From Brachynemurus nebulosus (lineage: Eukaryota > Arthropoda > Insecta > Neuroptera > Myrmeleontidae), in NCBI GenBank assembly GCA_035578155.1, contig JAPWDM010000023.1:1364001-1428000 (forward strand): a stretch of 64,000 bases of DNA. Reading direction: 5' to 3'. Below are positions 34,902 to 47,730 of this stretch, piece after piece. The translations under genes were made by a program, and so were the position numbers. Positions within the stretch are counted from its first letter, which is position 1. Each line of letters opens with the position of its first letter. The notes under the pieces are model-generated. The model saw only the letters and a program-made list of their open reading frames with translations. It searched no databases and was not told where the DNA came from.

Positions 34902-35799
34902 TTTTGACAAAAAATATTTCTCATGATGATGTAGGTAAGAAAAAAACTTTGTCTACCCTCATATGCCCTTACATCATATCCATGTTCAAAAACAGCTTAT
35001 TTTGTACGAAACACTATTCACGCAAATACAACTTGCATTTGACCGAGTTTTTTTACATGTACGATACGTTCATACGACCCTATTTATAATCAAAGGATTT
35101 TCTCGCTTAATCCGAACCAAATATGTCGATTATAGGACAAAATATACATAAACATTTATTTATATAAATACATTTAAATGGTACATAATACGATATTGTG
35201 GCCAATTACTATACCAATAAGTACATTGCAATTACATTTACATATTATTTTGTTCGAACATTAGCAATAATGCTTGCTCTGTTCAAGTTGAGAAATACAT
35301 ATATTAAATTATTTTAGTCATTACCAGACATTCATAATATTGAGTAACGTTTAAAAAAATTAATGTTAATTTTTTACCTTATTAACTCAAATGCACTAAA
35401 TTCGCTATTTCACATGTTTCTGCTGATTTTGCTTATCCAGGATTGTTACTTTTATACGCACACAATGTTGTCTCAACAGTTGCTGAATACCAACTGCTAA
35501 AGACCTACAAATTCTTCAAACAGTTTACTATGTCCGTTTTAATTTAAATTCAACAATTAATTTTAAATCAAACAACAAAGAAATGTGTCCGTTAGTATAC
35601 TGACAACAAAACTGTAATGTTTTTGTATTTGAAGGTTTTATAATGTAATTAAAAATAAGATAATAATTGTATTTCACTAATGGTTATATTTATTGAACGC
35701 TATTACAATATATGTTTTATAAAAATATAAAAGTACATATTTCGTTATGGCATATTCTTTAAAGCGTCTATCTGAACACCTCACGTAGTGCCAACTGTT
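34902..35799. other. AT-rich intergenic DNA
   Basis: Nothing recognised; short open frames are unremarkable. Confidence 0.5.
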
Positions 35800-35803
35800 T
35801 TAA

Positions 35804-36747
35804 CCCTAGAATCATACATTGGTCTACGAGTCAAGTTAATCATACATCGGCGTCGTTTCGTCGAATGGACTTTTTACGGGGAGTTTTAGAGTTTATTTGC
35901 AAAAAACATTTTTTTTTACATAACAATACTACAAAAACGAACAAAATATTTAAAAAAATTGGATTTGGAAAAATTTCTTAATATAAATATTTATTAATTT
36001 TTTTAATCTTTTTATCAAAGCATATTTTCACTATAAAAATTGAAAAGTAGATAAATACATCAATTGTAATAATTAATTTATGAACTATGATGAGTCAGTG
36101 GACATGTGTGACTTTACAGAATGTGAAATTTCTCAGTCATAAATATTCCTATAGATATGTAGTTATTTCCCCATTAGGCACATTTGTAAATTTTCTAAAA
36201 TTTGTTAGTAATTTTTTGAATAACATCTCAAAAAATAATAAAAATTAAAATATTTTCCACAAAATAAATTGTTAATCTTTTATTAAGTCATTCGAAATGC
36301 ATTCTTTAGTTTTCGATTCAATATATTAAAACTTCAATATATCGATTCAATATATTAAAAATAATAAGTATTATGTCGTCTCTATAAGTCAAACAGCTGT
36401 AATCATCTTTCACATTATCATAATCATTGAATAAATTAATTATAACATGCATATCTTTTGATAAATTTTAGAGAAATTAGGAAAACTTATATATGTGGAG
36501 TACAAAATCTTTAAAAAAAAATATAGGTTAATCATACATCGTCGTCCTTTTGACGCACACTATTTCAGTATAAAAAAAACGACAATAGCTATAAACAAAA
36601 TTTATATGTCTTATGTGTTATAATAACAAATAAATTAGATAACAGAAGTTTCACAGCGAGCAGGTACCGACAAGTCACAGGAGTCACAGTATTGGAGCAG
36701 GTACAGAAGTTCGTTCGTCGTTTTGACGAGTACGTATGATTCTAGGG
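35804..36747. mobile_element. Non-autonomous piggyBac-like element
   Basis: The termini CCCTAGAATCATAC and GTATGATTCTAGGG are flanked by TTAA on both sides (35800-35803, 36748-36751). CCCTAG termini at TTAA sites are the hallmark of piggyBac elements. An internal word GTTAATCATACATCG near the left end (35836) recurs at 36525 close to GTCGTCCTTTTGACG, echoing subterminal repeats. The 944-bp interior is AT-rich and encodes no transposase. Confidence 0.85.
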
Positions 36748-36781
36748 TTAATTAAAACTAACTAAATATGAATTTTACATA

Positions 36782-37033
36782 TCGCGCGTTGGCTATCTCT
36801 ACCTCGTATATCAAAAGCTACATGTTTTAGGACACACAAAAAACATATTAAATACTGTATTTACATATATACTTATCTATGTATATTTATATATATGGAT
36901 AGCCAACATCAAAGGGTGTAATTAGCATAAATCTTAAGCTCATAGTGATGAAAACACGAATTTAAAATATGTTTTTTTTTGTGTCCAAAAATTGGGAGTT
37001 TTCAGATACGAGGTTGAGATAGAGTACGCGCGA
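36782..37033. mobile_element. 252-bp foldback MITE, TA-target
   Basis: TCGCGCGTTGGCTATCTCTA and the complement of the right end (TCGCGCGTACTCTATCTCAA) match, both continuing into CCTCGTAT. TA flanks both sides (36780-36781, 37034-37035). Confidence 0.75.
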
Positions 37034-37035
37034 TA

Positions 37036-38050
37036 TATGACAAAAACAACAATCAATTTTAAATTTTATTCAAAAATGTATGGGAATTATACGTCATAAG
37101 CATAAGAAAAGCTACATGTAGGACTGTTAGACATCGCCGGTGAAGCAAATGATCCTTTGGAAATTAACAAAATAAATAAAAAAGAGAAAACATTACGTAC
37201 AAGAATATCTATAAAAGAAAAGTTAAAGAAAATAAAAATTTTTTCACCTTCATTAAATACAAATACATTTATATATTATGCATGTCAAGTACATAACCTC
37301 TCATTTATCAAGACAATTTTTATAGATAACTGAAACAAATGGAAGAATCATGAAAACGAAAGACCGTTCATCAATTTTCATTACAAATTTAACGTATTAA
37401 GTAGGTAACTAACAGAGTAATAAAGTTCTTTTTTCATGTGCAATTAATATTAAAATTAAGTATCGAAACTGAAAAGTTGTTTTTAACTGCTTCGAATTTG
37501 TAATAATTGGTGTCTTTACGTAGAACTCTGTAATGCATAAAAAAAAACTGCTTTAGAGTACTGTAATATTTTTCTAACAATGATTTTTTTTTTTGAATCA
37601 TATTAAAATTATAAAATAAATGTGAAAGTGAGTTTGTTTCGGTGAGGTTGGTCTCGCTTCTCTATCTCAGTCGTCTTGGAACTTTATAGTTTGTAGGGTG
37701 AGAGCTAGGGAACGAAGAAAAACATAGGTATTTTTTATCCTTAAAAAAACATCTAATTCTGATAAAAAAAAATGTATATAAAACGAAATATTAAAATTAC
37801 GGCAATTGACCTTTAAAAAATATTTTGAAAATATCAACTTCAAACTTTATAATTATACTGTTATACAACAGAACAAAAAACAATATCGGCTACTTTTCAC
37901 TTCGGAAACATTTGATTTTTAAATTCAAATATCATACGGACGAAGTCGTGGTTAAATGTTGGTAAAATTATAAACACTAATAATAGAATTTAAAGCAATC
38001 TTAACATTATTTTGGTGTTTGTAATTATTTTTTTTTAAGCGTCCATACAG
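37036..38050. other. AT-rich intergenic DNA
   Basis: No gene recognised. A slightly GC-richer block at 37620-37720 contains no open frame of note. Confidence 0.5.
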
Positions 38051-38134
38051 AAGGTTTGTTCCAATAAACATCGTTTTATTGAATATGCGCAAAGGTATTT
38101 TGATGTTTCAAGTACTATAGATTATAGAATATTA

Positions 38135-38590
38135 AGCCGCTGCTACACGATGCTACGAACACCTTCCAACATTCGACGTTGGATGGTTCATAGCATCGTG
38201 TAGCCGTTGTTCGAACCTACGAGTATCCAATGTCGAGCGTCAAACGTTCGCATTTGGTCGTGTCCCGTTCGATGTCGGTATTTTTGCACCGAGTCAAAGG
38301 GGTGCTTCGAACGTTTGAAGGTCAATGTTGGTTGCGTTGGTTGGTTCGACTCAGCAGCTGCACGACTCGTTCATGTGAAGAGAGACAACATCAGTGTATA
38401 ACATTAGAGATAACATCAGACAGATAACAGCGTCGTCCACTGAGTACCAACACATCATCATTCGTATTGGATCAAACATTCGATTCACCGTGTAGCAGAT
38501 ACATTCGTCGCACCAACTATCGAACTTAATTGCCTCAAACGTTCGATCGAATGTTGGAAGGAACGTTCGTAGCATCGTGTAGAACCCGCT
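38135..38590. mobile_element. TTA-target (PIF/Harbinger-like) MITE nested in B2
   Basis: The left end AGCCGCTGCTACACGATGC and right end GCATCGTGTAGAACCCGCT are inverted and flanked by TTA (38132-38134, 38591-38593). Subterminal GCTACGAAC / GTTCGTAGC words pair further in. ORFs of about 65-75 codons on both strands in this GC-richer insert are overlapping artefacts. Confidence 0.75.
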
Positions 38591-38988
38591 TTATCAAAAC
38601 TTATAATTCGATATTACACTGAATTTCAAATTTCATGTCCCATCAGGGATTTAAATTTAATTCTAAACTCACTTGGTTTCTGAAATGCTTACAACAGAGT
38701 AGGTAGGTATTTGAAATTCCTAGACATGTGCTTTAATCTTAATTTTAAATAATGTGGTTATAATTTAAAAATTTTATTAAAAAACGAAGGATACAATACA
38801 GAGTTTATGAAATATTTATGTATTTCAAAAAGATTTTTATAAGTTTTTAAAAATCAATTCTTTTGGTCCCGAACAGAAACTTACTCTTAGGACACATATT
38901 TTAACAATTATAAATTCAAATTTTTAGTTCTTCAAGCGTTCCTATCCATTAAACACACAAACTGAAATTCTAAAATGAATTTGATTTA

Positions 38989-39819
38989 CAGGGTGTCCAG
39001 CCCATCATAAAAAAAATCCCTGACTTTTCCCTGACTTTTCATGACTTTAGGTTCGATTTTCCCTGACCATTACTTTTTTGTTTCCCATTAATGGTTAGAA
39101 ATATAAATGTCCAAACACACGATTTTTATTTAAATTTTAATACATACCTACATAATTTTTTATTTTATCGAATAGATACGTGTAAGACTGAAATTAAGGG
39201 ATTGGGTAAAGCTAAATTAACTACATAAAAAACTACTTAAAGAAAATTATTATTTACGTATTGGCCCAGAATGCGGTAGTTGACACTATCAAAAACAAAT
39301 TGCAAAATTATTTAAGGTACTATTAATTAGCGAGTGAAGTTAAAAAAAAGACTCTTTATATTTAAATAATTTTTTTTAAGTGAAAAATTTATTTTTAGGG
39401 AAATTTTTTTTTTACATATGGTAACTTAGTATCTATATTTTATAAAAAAAAAAATTTTCCCTTTAATTATAACTTTTTTCAGTAGTACAGAGGACGTTGA
39501 AGTTGACGTAAAAAAAATGACGTCACAAAAATGAAGGCTAATGTTTTCACACTCAAATAAACAATTAAAAATTAAAATACAATTTCATGTTACTTATTGA
39601 ATTAATTCAAAGAAAATAAAAATATCGGTGAGTCTTTATTATAATTTACGTGAACATAATTGTGAACATAAACATTCATTCTTTATTTACAATAATTGGG
39701 AAATATATTATCATCTATTTTCCCTGACTTTCCAGAACATTTCGCGAAATTCCTGATTTTCCCTGACGCCTAAGAGCTTCCCTGACTTTTCCCTGACTTT
39801 CCAGAATGTGGACACCCTG
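38989..39819. mobile_element. CAGGGTGTCCA element nested in B2
   Basis: Termini CAGGGTGTCCA and TGGACACCCTG. Just inside each end the words TCCCTGACTTTTCCCTGACT appear in the same orientation. The flanks give a 5-bp duplication ATTTA (38984-38988, 39820-39824). Comparison with B1 shows the site without the insert. The interior contains a repeat (about 39340-39520) that also occurs inverted near 40790. No transposase frame is present. Confidence 0.75.
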
Positions 39820-39902
39820 ATTTAACCTTCAAATAACATTATCGAATTTAGAATACTGTATTCATTCGAACTGGAATTTCCAGTGTCTGTTGGAACAAAC
39901 CC

Positions 39903-40789
39903 ATAATAAAAGCTTGATGTTCCAGTTATGTAACAAAAACAGGATCATAAAAAATATTACAAACAGGATGGGGTAATAGAATTTTATGAATTTAATTATT
40001 ACTTTCATTGCCTATCATTATCGTTACCTATCTAAATATAAAATATATGTGAACATATATGTGTTTTCAGGTAGATACGTCCTACATGGGTACGGTTACC
40101 ATTTATTTATTTGAGGGTAATTGACATTTCGTGTGAAGGAAGTGTAAATATATATGTCCGGTCGATAAATTAAAGTGCAGTTTCACCAAATACTTTTGCC
40201 GTCATGAAATTCCGGTAACATTTCACTCAATCTGCTTATATTGCCTGTGTATACCTAATATTGACGTTATATCGTTACGTATGATATAACACGTATTATG
40301 AGCATAATATTATGTAATTTTTGCTGTTTAGATAATATGTTTACGGTAAGTTTATAAGCCAGTTGTTTTTCCTCTTTTTTTTGTAAAATTTATTTTTAAT
40401 TTGTATTAATTTTCATCTAATTATAAAGTTTAATAAATTATTGGAAGTAAAATTGTTTTGATAACAAAGTGAGACTTGAGTTTCTTTACTGTTAGTCGTT
40501 CGATATTACTCGATTGAAAATTACTGTACTATGAATATGTACTGTACGTTGAAGTTTATAATAGAATCTTAAAAGTTCGAAAAGTTCCGATTTCATTAGA
40601 TCAGATAATGCTGTTTTTAAAACATTTTTCAAATGCACGCCATTTTTCGAAAAAACGCTTTGCTTCCGGTTTTGGTAGGGGGCGCGGGCATGCACAATTA
40701 TATAATTATGTCTATTACATTAAAATGCCATATAATTTTTTTTTCGGATGTACTGGAGAGACTCTATCATTTGCACAAATTTCGGCTTT
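39903..40789. other. AT-rich intergenic DNA
   Basis: No gene recognised. The block at 40650-40700 (GGTAGGGGGCGCGGGC) is locally GC-rich without a conserved frame. Confidence 0.5.
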
Positions 40790-40958
40790 TTTATGTCAAC
40801 TTCAACGCCCTCTGTACTAAAGAAACAAAATTATAATTAAAAGAAAAAATTTCTTTAATAAATGTAGTTCCTAAGTTATCCTGTTATCATATGTAAAAAA
40901 AATTTAGCACCAAAATTAAATTTTTCACTTAAAAAAAATTATTTAAAAAGAGTCTTTT
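40790..40958. repeat. Repeat F fragment, inverted partner of 39340-39520
   Basis: GTCAACTTCAACGCCCTCTG and the AAATTTTTCACTTAAAAAAAA stretch are inverted matches to sequence inside the CAGGGTGTCCA element. It directly abuts family A copy A6. Confidence 0.6.
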
Positions 40959-41092
40959 AGCGAATTTCCAGAATGGAATTCAGATATTATAGCCACTGTC
41001 ATAACGCGACCTGAGCCCGGGACCATGGCAGAAATTTCTTTTGAGGTCCCTAGAAACCGAAAATAATATTCGCTAAAATTTATATATATATA

Positions 41093-42121
<1,029 letters not shown>

Positions 42122-42347
42122 GCACGATAACTCTCGAACGGAATGTCCTAGGCTTACGAAATTTGGTGAAAATATTGGAAGTTCCAAACCGTTGGCCGAG
42201 TTCGTTAACCAGACACATCGGATGCCAGGAACATGGTTTTGTTCTTGCAAAAAATTAGTTTTTTGCCAAAATTTCCACTTAATCAACAATTTTTGCGAAA
42301 TTTTTTTACACCATTTAGAAGGGGAGCAAAAATTACATAAAAAAGGT

Positions 42348-43417
42348 CACGAAATGAAATTATCTTTTATTACCCCTTTTTCGTATTTGACACACTTAGA
42401 GTCCGTGAAAAATAAGAAAATTTACCTCTATGACGCCATCAAGTATGCTCAAACGTTAGTTATACAGTACACAAATTGAAAATGTGATATATGGCATTTT
42501 TATTATAATAAAACTGTGTTTTTATGGTCAATCAGGCTACGCGTTAGGTTTTATTATGTAACAAACTGGTTTCGTTAGCTGTCAATCACTGAAGAATATA
42601 AAATGGATTTTATTCCAGCCTAGGTCGGTGAACATATAGCAGTCGGTGAACATAAATCAACTTGATGTAATATTTTCTGTTATTCTATTATTTCTTTAGA
42701 AAAATAAAATTAGGTAACTTTTCTGAAAATTTCCAACTGGCTGGTTTTGATACCTATCATCCTTCTCCTTAAAAAGAGAGGGAACGGAAAATCTAATTTT
42801 ATATTCCAACAAATTTTCTGTATCCTTTATAAGAGCGAGTGTATTACAATCGTATTTCATAATAAATAACTAAAATAAAGATAACGGCTACTCAAGCGTG
42901 GCTATAAGGGAGTAGCTATGGAGGTCATTCCCCCTCCGCCAATACTACTAACATTAAAAAAAATTCGGACAGTAAAGAAAATTCTCTTACATTTTTTCTT
43001 AAATTACTCGAAATTGCAAAAACTATATTCGCCGCGGAACTAAAGTGTTCTTTTGATCCCTCGTGTAAATTGTTGCCAGAGGATCTTTACAGGCCTTCTG
43101 GTAACAAACTTCACATTCGGAATCAAAAGCCACATTTTAGTCCCTTGGTGTATAACATACTATTCTTCGTCAATTTGTGTTTCACCGAACATGCGCATTG
43201 AGTTTGTTTCTGAGGTGGCTGTGTATAGGTTTGAAGCATTTGAAGCGTCCATTAAAGAAACAGTCGCCGTTGAACTGTCAATGTGTAAAGTAGTGTTAAC
43301 TATTCATTTGATAATGAATGAAATGTATGGCATATAATAGATTTTAATTTTCAATTTACAGTTATTACATATAAATTCTATATAAAACTTTCTATAATAG
43401 CATCGAAAATAATACAG
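42348..43417. other. Region upstream of IntS6
   Basis: No repeat family was recognised between about 42480 and 43417, so promoter and untranslated first-exon sequence of IntS6 may lie here. The open frame at 43053-43337 (plus strand) has no recognisable domain and may simply be 5'-leader sequence. No TATA or initiator element can be assigned with confidence. Confidence 0.35.
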
Positions 43418-43533
43418 GTAATAAAGTATTTTATTCGCATTTATTTTTATTAGAAATATAATATAGGTTAAATAAAAATGTCAAAACTAATAAAATTAAT
43501 TATATATTATACCTACAAATATTTTGTTTTCAG
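43418..43533 (+). other. Candidate 5'-UTR intron of IntS6
   Basis: A donor-like ACAG/GTAATA at 43417/43418 and a strong acceptor TTTTGTTTTCAG ending at 43533 bound 116 bp of AT-rich sequence, 17 bp before the IntS6 ATG. Removing it would join an upstream leader to AACACCTTCAAAATG. The acceptor is convincing; the matching donor is a guess among several GT sites. Confidence 0.45.
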
Positions 43534-43550
43534 TTAAAAACACCTTCAAA

Positions 43551-45914
43551 ATGGGAATAATTGTATTTTTAGTTGATAATTCAGCATCAATGAATCAAAA
43601 AGCTTACGTGAATGGTGGATATCCAACACTTCTAGATGTTTCAAAGAATATAGTTGAAATGTTTATAAAAATTCGACAACGTAACATTGAAAGTCGAACT
43701 GATCGTTATATGTTACTCACATTTGCTGATTACCCAAATAATGTGAAAGCTGGTTGGAAAGAAAATCTGTCGACATTTATGAACGAACTGAAAAGTTTGC
43801 AAGCAACAGAATTGACAACATGTGGTAGCGCTTTAAGAAATACATTTGATGTGTTAAATTTAAATCGAATACAAACTGGAATTGACACTTATGGACAAGG
43901 TCGTTGTCCATTCTATCTGGAACCGGCCATAATTATTCTAATAACGGACGGTGGAAAATTAACTTCGAAATTTGGATTGGCGGATAAAATAGTTTTACCA
44001 ACCAATTCATTTGTACCAGGATCAGAATTAACAAAAGAATTATTTAGATGGGATCAACGGCTATTTTCTCTGGTATTACGATTACCGGCTACGTTCGTCA
44101 GCGATCACGACTCTACCCCGTTTCTCTTGAATGATAATTCATCGATTGACGCAATATGCGAAGCGACAGGAGGCCGTTCTTATTCGATTACATCATATCG
44201 TATGATAAATCAATGTGTGGATAGTTTAATACAAAAATTACAGAATGGTGTTATTATACATTTTGAACGGGTTGAAACAACTCAACAACAAATTGAAACT
44301 ATCAGAGAAAATGATACACATGATACTAAAGAACAGAATGTTAATTGGTGGTCATGCAAAAAAATGATATTTGTACCACGTTCAGAGAAGAAAGGATACG
44401 CGGTTGGATTTTGGCCGATTCCCGAATCATTTTGGCCTGAAAATAATCTTGAAATTTTACCTCAACGTTCCGCGCATCCAAAGATTCAATTTAGTTGTAT
44501 CGATCAAGACCCAATTATCTTAGAAAATTTCCCTTTTGATAGATATGAATTAGAACCAAGTATGTTAACACAACAAATTTTATCACGCAAGCAACCGTTA
44601 ACATGTTGGCAAGTTTTTGTGCCAAACAGTTACAAAAAATCCGAAATCACTCACCCATTTGGCTATTTGAAGGCTAGCTCAAATTTGAGATCCGTTAATT
44701 TATTTATTATGCCTTATAATTATCCAGTTCTATTGCCGCTCCTATGCCAACTTGTCAGTGACAACTTAAAACCCACGCCCGAATGGACACAACAATTTGG
44801 AAATTATTTACAAACTGTACCATCGTATTACAACGGGCCACTGCGTCGTGCTTTAACACTATTAGGTTTACCAAACACAACGATACAAATGTTAATACCG
44901 GGCACTTTTGAAACGTCACTAAATGCCACGATTTTGAACTACCTGATAAGAATTAAAAATCAGGCTAAAATTAAATACGATCGTCTATGTAATGATGTTC
45001 TGGCGCGGCAAAATGCTCAAAAAATAAGTCAAAGTACTATTCCAGTGGATATGAAAATTTCGCCGACAGATATGATACGACATCCTACGTTACAAAACAA
45101 CCAATTGGCGACATTCGAACAATGCAACAACAGCGAATTTAATGCATATCGGATTGGAATTGATAGCGGCAAAATAAATATGTTAACAAAGAATTTTGGA
45201 AATTGTTTTAACATTCCAAGACGTAATATAATAAAACAAAATATTTTAATGCGAGCAAATTTCTTTCAACCATTAAATCGAATTAGATATTTGAACGTTG
45301 ATGACGTAAATCACACTTTACCAATAAGCCAAATGGGTAACTATCAAGAGTACTTAAAAAATGTATCGAAACCGCTTCGTCAGATTGAACTGAGTCCAAT
45401 ACGACAGCATATTTTCGGTAATCCCTTCAAAACAAACAAGCGTAGTATTAAAATGGTTGATGAAACCGAAACTGAAATGAATTTTGAAATGGCCGACCAT
45501 TTAGCGACCGCAAATGTTATACAGACCAAAAAACGTAAACCAGGACCAATTCCAAGAGATTTTGTATTTCATAGACCACACATAACCACCAAAATATTTC
45601 ATCCACATGAAGAGACGATTCAAAAGACTGAAAACGATGAAAATCAAACTCCAAATTTAATATTTAATGCGACTAAAAATGAAGATATAATATTACATAA
45701 TAAAAAATTGAAAAAGGTACTGTTTGCTGATGTTCGGAAACCTGGTAAAAAGTGTAAAACAATCTTTGATAATCTATTATTATTACGGGGTACATGTATT
45801 GAACAAGGATTAATTATCAAAGAAGTCTATAATGAAGCACTTCGATTTAAACGGAAAAAGTTGGCGTGCGATATAAGTGCATTTGTATCGGAAAACGATT
45901 TAACGAAGCAATAA
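43551..45914 (+). CDS. IntS6: Integrator complex subunit 6 (IntS6)
   Basis: IntS6 is a subunit of the nuclear Integrator complex. Integrator cleaves nascent snRNAs and promoter-proximal transcripts, and IntS6 helps recruit PP2A to it. The 787-residue protein starts MGIIVFLVDNSASMNQ, aligning with the family start; the frame can be read open up to a TTG further upstream, but the ATG at 43551 is the natural start. Residues 1-230 form a vWA domain with the MIDAS motif DNSAS (Asp9, Ser11, Ser13), TT at 89-90 and ITDGG (Asp133). RWDQRLFSLVLRLP and PFGYLKASSNLRSVNLFIMP are further family signatures. SQMGNYQEYLK precedes a variable basic region, and the C-terminal domain (about 715-780) carries RKPGKK and EALRFKRKK. 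Length is shorter than the vertebrate protein, mainly in the low-complexity linker. No intron interrupts the frame. Neighbours are all transposons. Confidence 0.97.
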   Translation: MGIIVFLVDNSASMNQKAYVNGGYPTLLDVSKNIVEMFIKIRQRNIESRTDRYMLLTFADYPNNVKAGWKENLSTFMNELKSLQATELTTCGSALRNTFDVLNLNRIQTGIDTYGQGRCPFYLEPAIIILITDGGKLTSKFGLADKIVLPTNSFVPGSELTKELFRWDQRLFSLVLRLPATFVSDHDSTPFLLNDNSSIDAICEATGGRSYSITSYRMINQCVDSLIQKLQNGVIIHFERVETTQQQIETIRENDTHDTKEQNVNWWSCKKMIFVPRSEKKGYAVGFWPIPESFWPENNLEILPQRSAHPKIQFSCIDQDPIILENFPFDRYELEPSMLTQQILSRKQPLTCWQVFVPNSYKKSEITHPFGYLKASSNLRSVNLFIMPYNYPVLLPLLCQLVSDNLKPTPEWTQQFGNYLQTVPSYYNGPLRRALTLLGLPNTTIQMLIPGTFETSLNATILNYLIRIKNQAKIKYDRLCNDVLARQNAQKISQSTIPVDMKISPTDMIRHPTLQNNQLATFEQCNNSEFNAYRIGIDSGKINMLTKNFGNCFNIPRRNIIKQNILMRANFFQPLNRIRYLNVDDVNHTLPISQMGNYQEYLKNVSKPLRQIELSPIRQHIFGNPFKTNKRSIKMVDETETEMNFEMADHLATANVIQTKKRKPGPIPRDFVFHRPHITTKIFHPHEETIQKTENDENQTPNLIFNATKNEDIILHNKKLKKVLFADVRKPGKKCKTIFDNLLLLRGTCIEQGLIIKEVYNEALRFKRKKLACDISAFVSENDLTKQ

Positions 45915-46030
45915 TTTAAAATTGCAAAAAGTTGTGCTTATTTAGGCTAAGAATTTATAAGCCGTTTAGTTTAATAAACTTAAATTAAGCTTAATAAATC
46001 ACCTACCATAAAGATGGTCATTTTAATACG
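45915..46030 (+). terminator. IntS6 3' end with two polyadenylation signals
   Basis: AATAAA occurs at 45973-45978 and 45993-45998, about 60-80 bp after the stop codon. This is consistent with a short 3' UTR for IntS6. Confidence 0.6.
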
Positions 46031-47065
46031 TAACATATAAAATTAAAGTAATACACAATGTTTCAACCTATTAATTTTTGTTTAAAATTGTGTAATTAAT
46101 TCTGACAAGTTTGTCAATCATTTAATAAAGATAAATTAATTTGCTTTTAGGCATTTCAACCTAACATATTTTTTCCCATTAATTTATTATATTAACTTTT
46201 ATTAAGACCATAACTCCAATAATTTTATCAGAAATACATTATGAAATACTTAATATATACGTAATTTCCAATTTCTTGTTCCCATCATAGTACGCCGTTT
46301 CCTGCGAATTAAAAAATTAGAACGGGACTTTCTCAGTATTGACGTTCACTAAATGTATAGTTTGATAGGCTAGAAATAGAGGTGGCTGTATTGAGAAAGA
46401 GTCGAAAATTAAGAATTGTAATGTGACTCTCTCAATAACGGTGTTCAAAAAATGTATAATTTTATCGCTGAAAGACGAATTATGCCTAGATTCTAACAAA
46501 TTTTGAGCTATATTATTGAGACCACTGGACCAAAAATTATAAAATATTCTCCAGAGGTAACTTCTTCAAATGGTAGTACCTCACACGATATGTTAATTAA
46601 AACTTTTTTTAGACCAAAATATTTTTTCTCTTACAGTATGTCAAATTCCTACCTTAAATAGTTTTTTTTATAAGGGTCCTGCCCTAAAAATACGACGGAG
46701 GAGCATTGTTATTTTGTGATTCCATTTCAAAGTAACATCTTAAGTATTAGGGAATATTTTATGTAAAATCTACAGTGAAAGATTTCGAAAAAAGCTGAAA
46801 ATGATCAGAATTTGCAAAACGGGTTAAGTTCATAGGTTCTCAAACTTTTTGGACCCGCAGCGCCCTTAAGATACAATTTATTTCCGGTGACATCCTTTAG
46901 CCCCGAAAACCAGATTTTTCTCCCCAAAATATAAGTGACGACCAAAAAATAAAAAACACTTCTACTCAACGGTAGTAAGTTTTTCATAATTCTCGATTTT
47001 GTCTGAAAAAATATAACTGACCAGCAAAAAAAAAAGAAACAAACAACTTTGCAACCACTTTTTTA
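46031..47065. other. Intergenic DNA
   Basis: Two related blocks about 110 bp apart near 46325 and 46430 (GACTTTCTCAGTATTGACGT and GACTCTCTCAATAACGGTGT, each followed by an AAATGTATARTTT word) suggest a small decayed tandem repeat. No gene is visible. Confidence 0.45.
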
Positions 47066-47730
47066 ACTTCCCATAGGAAGTTATTGTAATGGGTTCGATT
47101 TTACGAATCGCTAATCCACGTTTCAAGGTCACTAGAATCCGAATCCATCGTTTTTAGCGTGATGTCTGTGCGTGCGTTCGTTAGTTCGTTCGTTCGTTCG
47201 TGGATTTTTTTCGTCTCGCATATCTCGAGAACAAATGATGATATCAACTCCGTAATCAAAAAATGAAGACCGGATAAAGTTTTCAGCAAATTCGGATTAG
47301 CGGTTTGTTTTTTGTGGTAAAAAACATAATTAACTTTATTAAGATAACATAGATTATATGGATTTTTTACTATAACATTATTATATAATGGCCTAAGAAC
47401 CTTCCTTGATGTTAAAAACGCCAGTATATATATTATTATAAAATTTAAAAGAAAAAAAACGAAATAAGAAACTGTTTTTGAAATATATTTTGTCTCGCAT
47501 ATCTTGAGAACAAATCATGTTATCATTTGTTTGATAAGGGTGGAGCCGCCACCCTTAGGTACAGAAGGCGAAGTCCCCGGTATGGTGCAAGGGGCAAAGC
47601 CTCTATCGGGGGCCCAGGGGAGAAGTTGCCCGAAATGGAAAAAGAATTATTTATGTACAATAGTCTCTAGTCTTTAAGGACACCCAATGGGAAGTTGACA
47701 GTGTGGTTAGACCTGTCCCCTAAATTTTTT
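47066..47730. repeat. Repeat family E, copy E2
   Basis: It starts with AACTTCCCATAGGAAGTTAT, includes a (TTCG)n patch and TCGTCTCGCATATCTCGAG. The right part has a GC-rich block (GGTGGAGCCGCCACCC, GGGGCAAAGCCTCTATCGGG), and it ends near CCCAATGGGAAGTTGACAG. The block order matches E1. Family unknown. Confidence 0.6.

Larger units (their letters stand above)
38052..39902. mobile_element. Family B element, copy B2, carrying two later insertions
   Basis: The outer ends GGTTTGTTCCAATAAACA and the inverted TGTCTGTTGGAACAAACCC match those of B1. The backbone (for example ATTTAAATTTAATTCTAAACTC and AGACATGTGCTTTAATC) follows B1 in order. It is interrupted at 38135-38590 by a TTA-target element and at 38989-39819 by a CAGGGTGTCCA element. 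B1 supplies the unoccupied version of each site. Confidence 0.75.

Noticed and set aside
38207..38575. Overlapping frames on both strands near 38.2-38.6 kb
   Set aside because: They fall in a GC-richer TTA-target MITE with overlapping frames in several phases and no recognisable domain.
43053..43337. 94-codon frame upstream of IntS6 as a separate gene
   Set aside because: No domain or conservation signal is visible, and it is more simply explained as IntS6 leader or chance sequence.
43524..43550. TTG codon as the start of IntS6
   Set aside because: The upstream extension includes a splice-acceptor sequence and has no counterpart in the family. The ATG at 43551 matches the conserved N-terminus.
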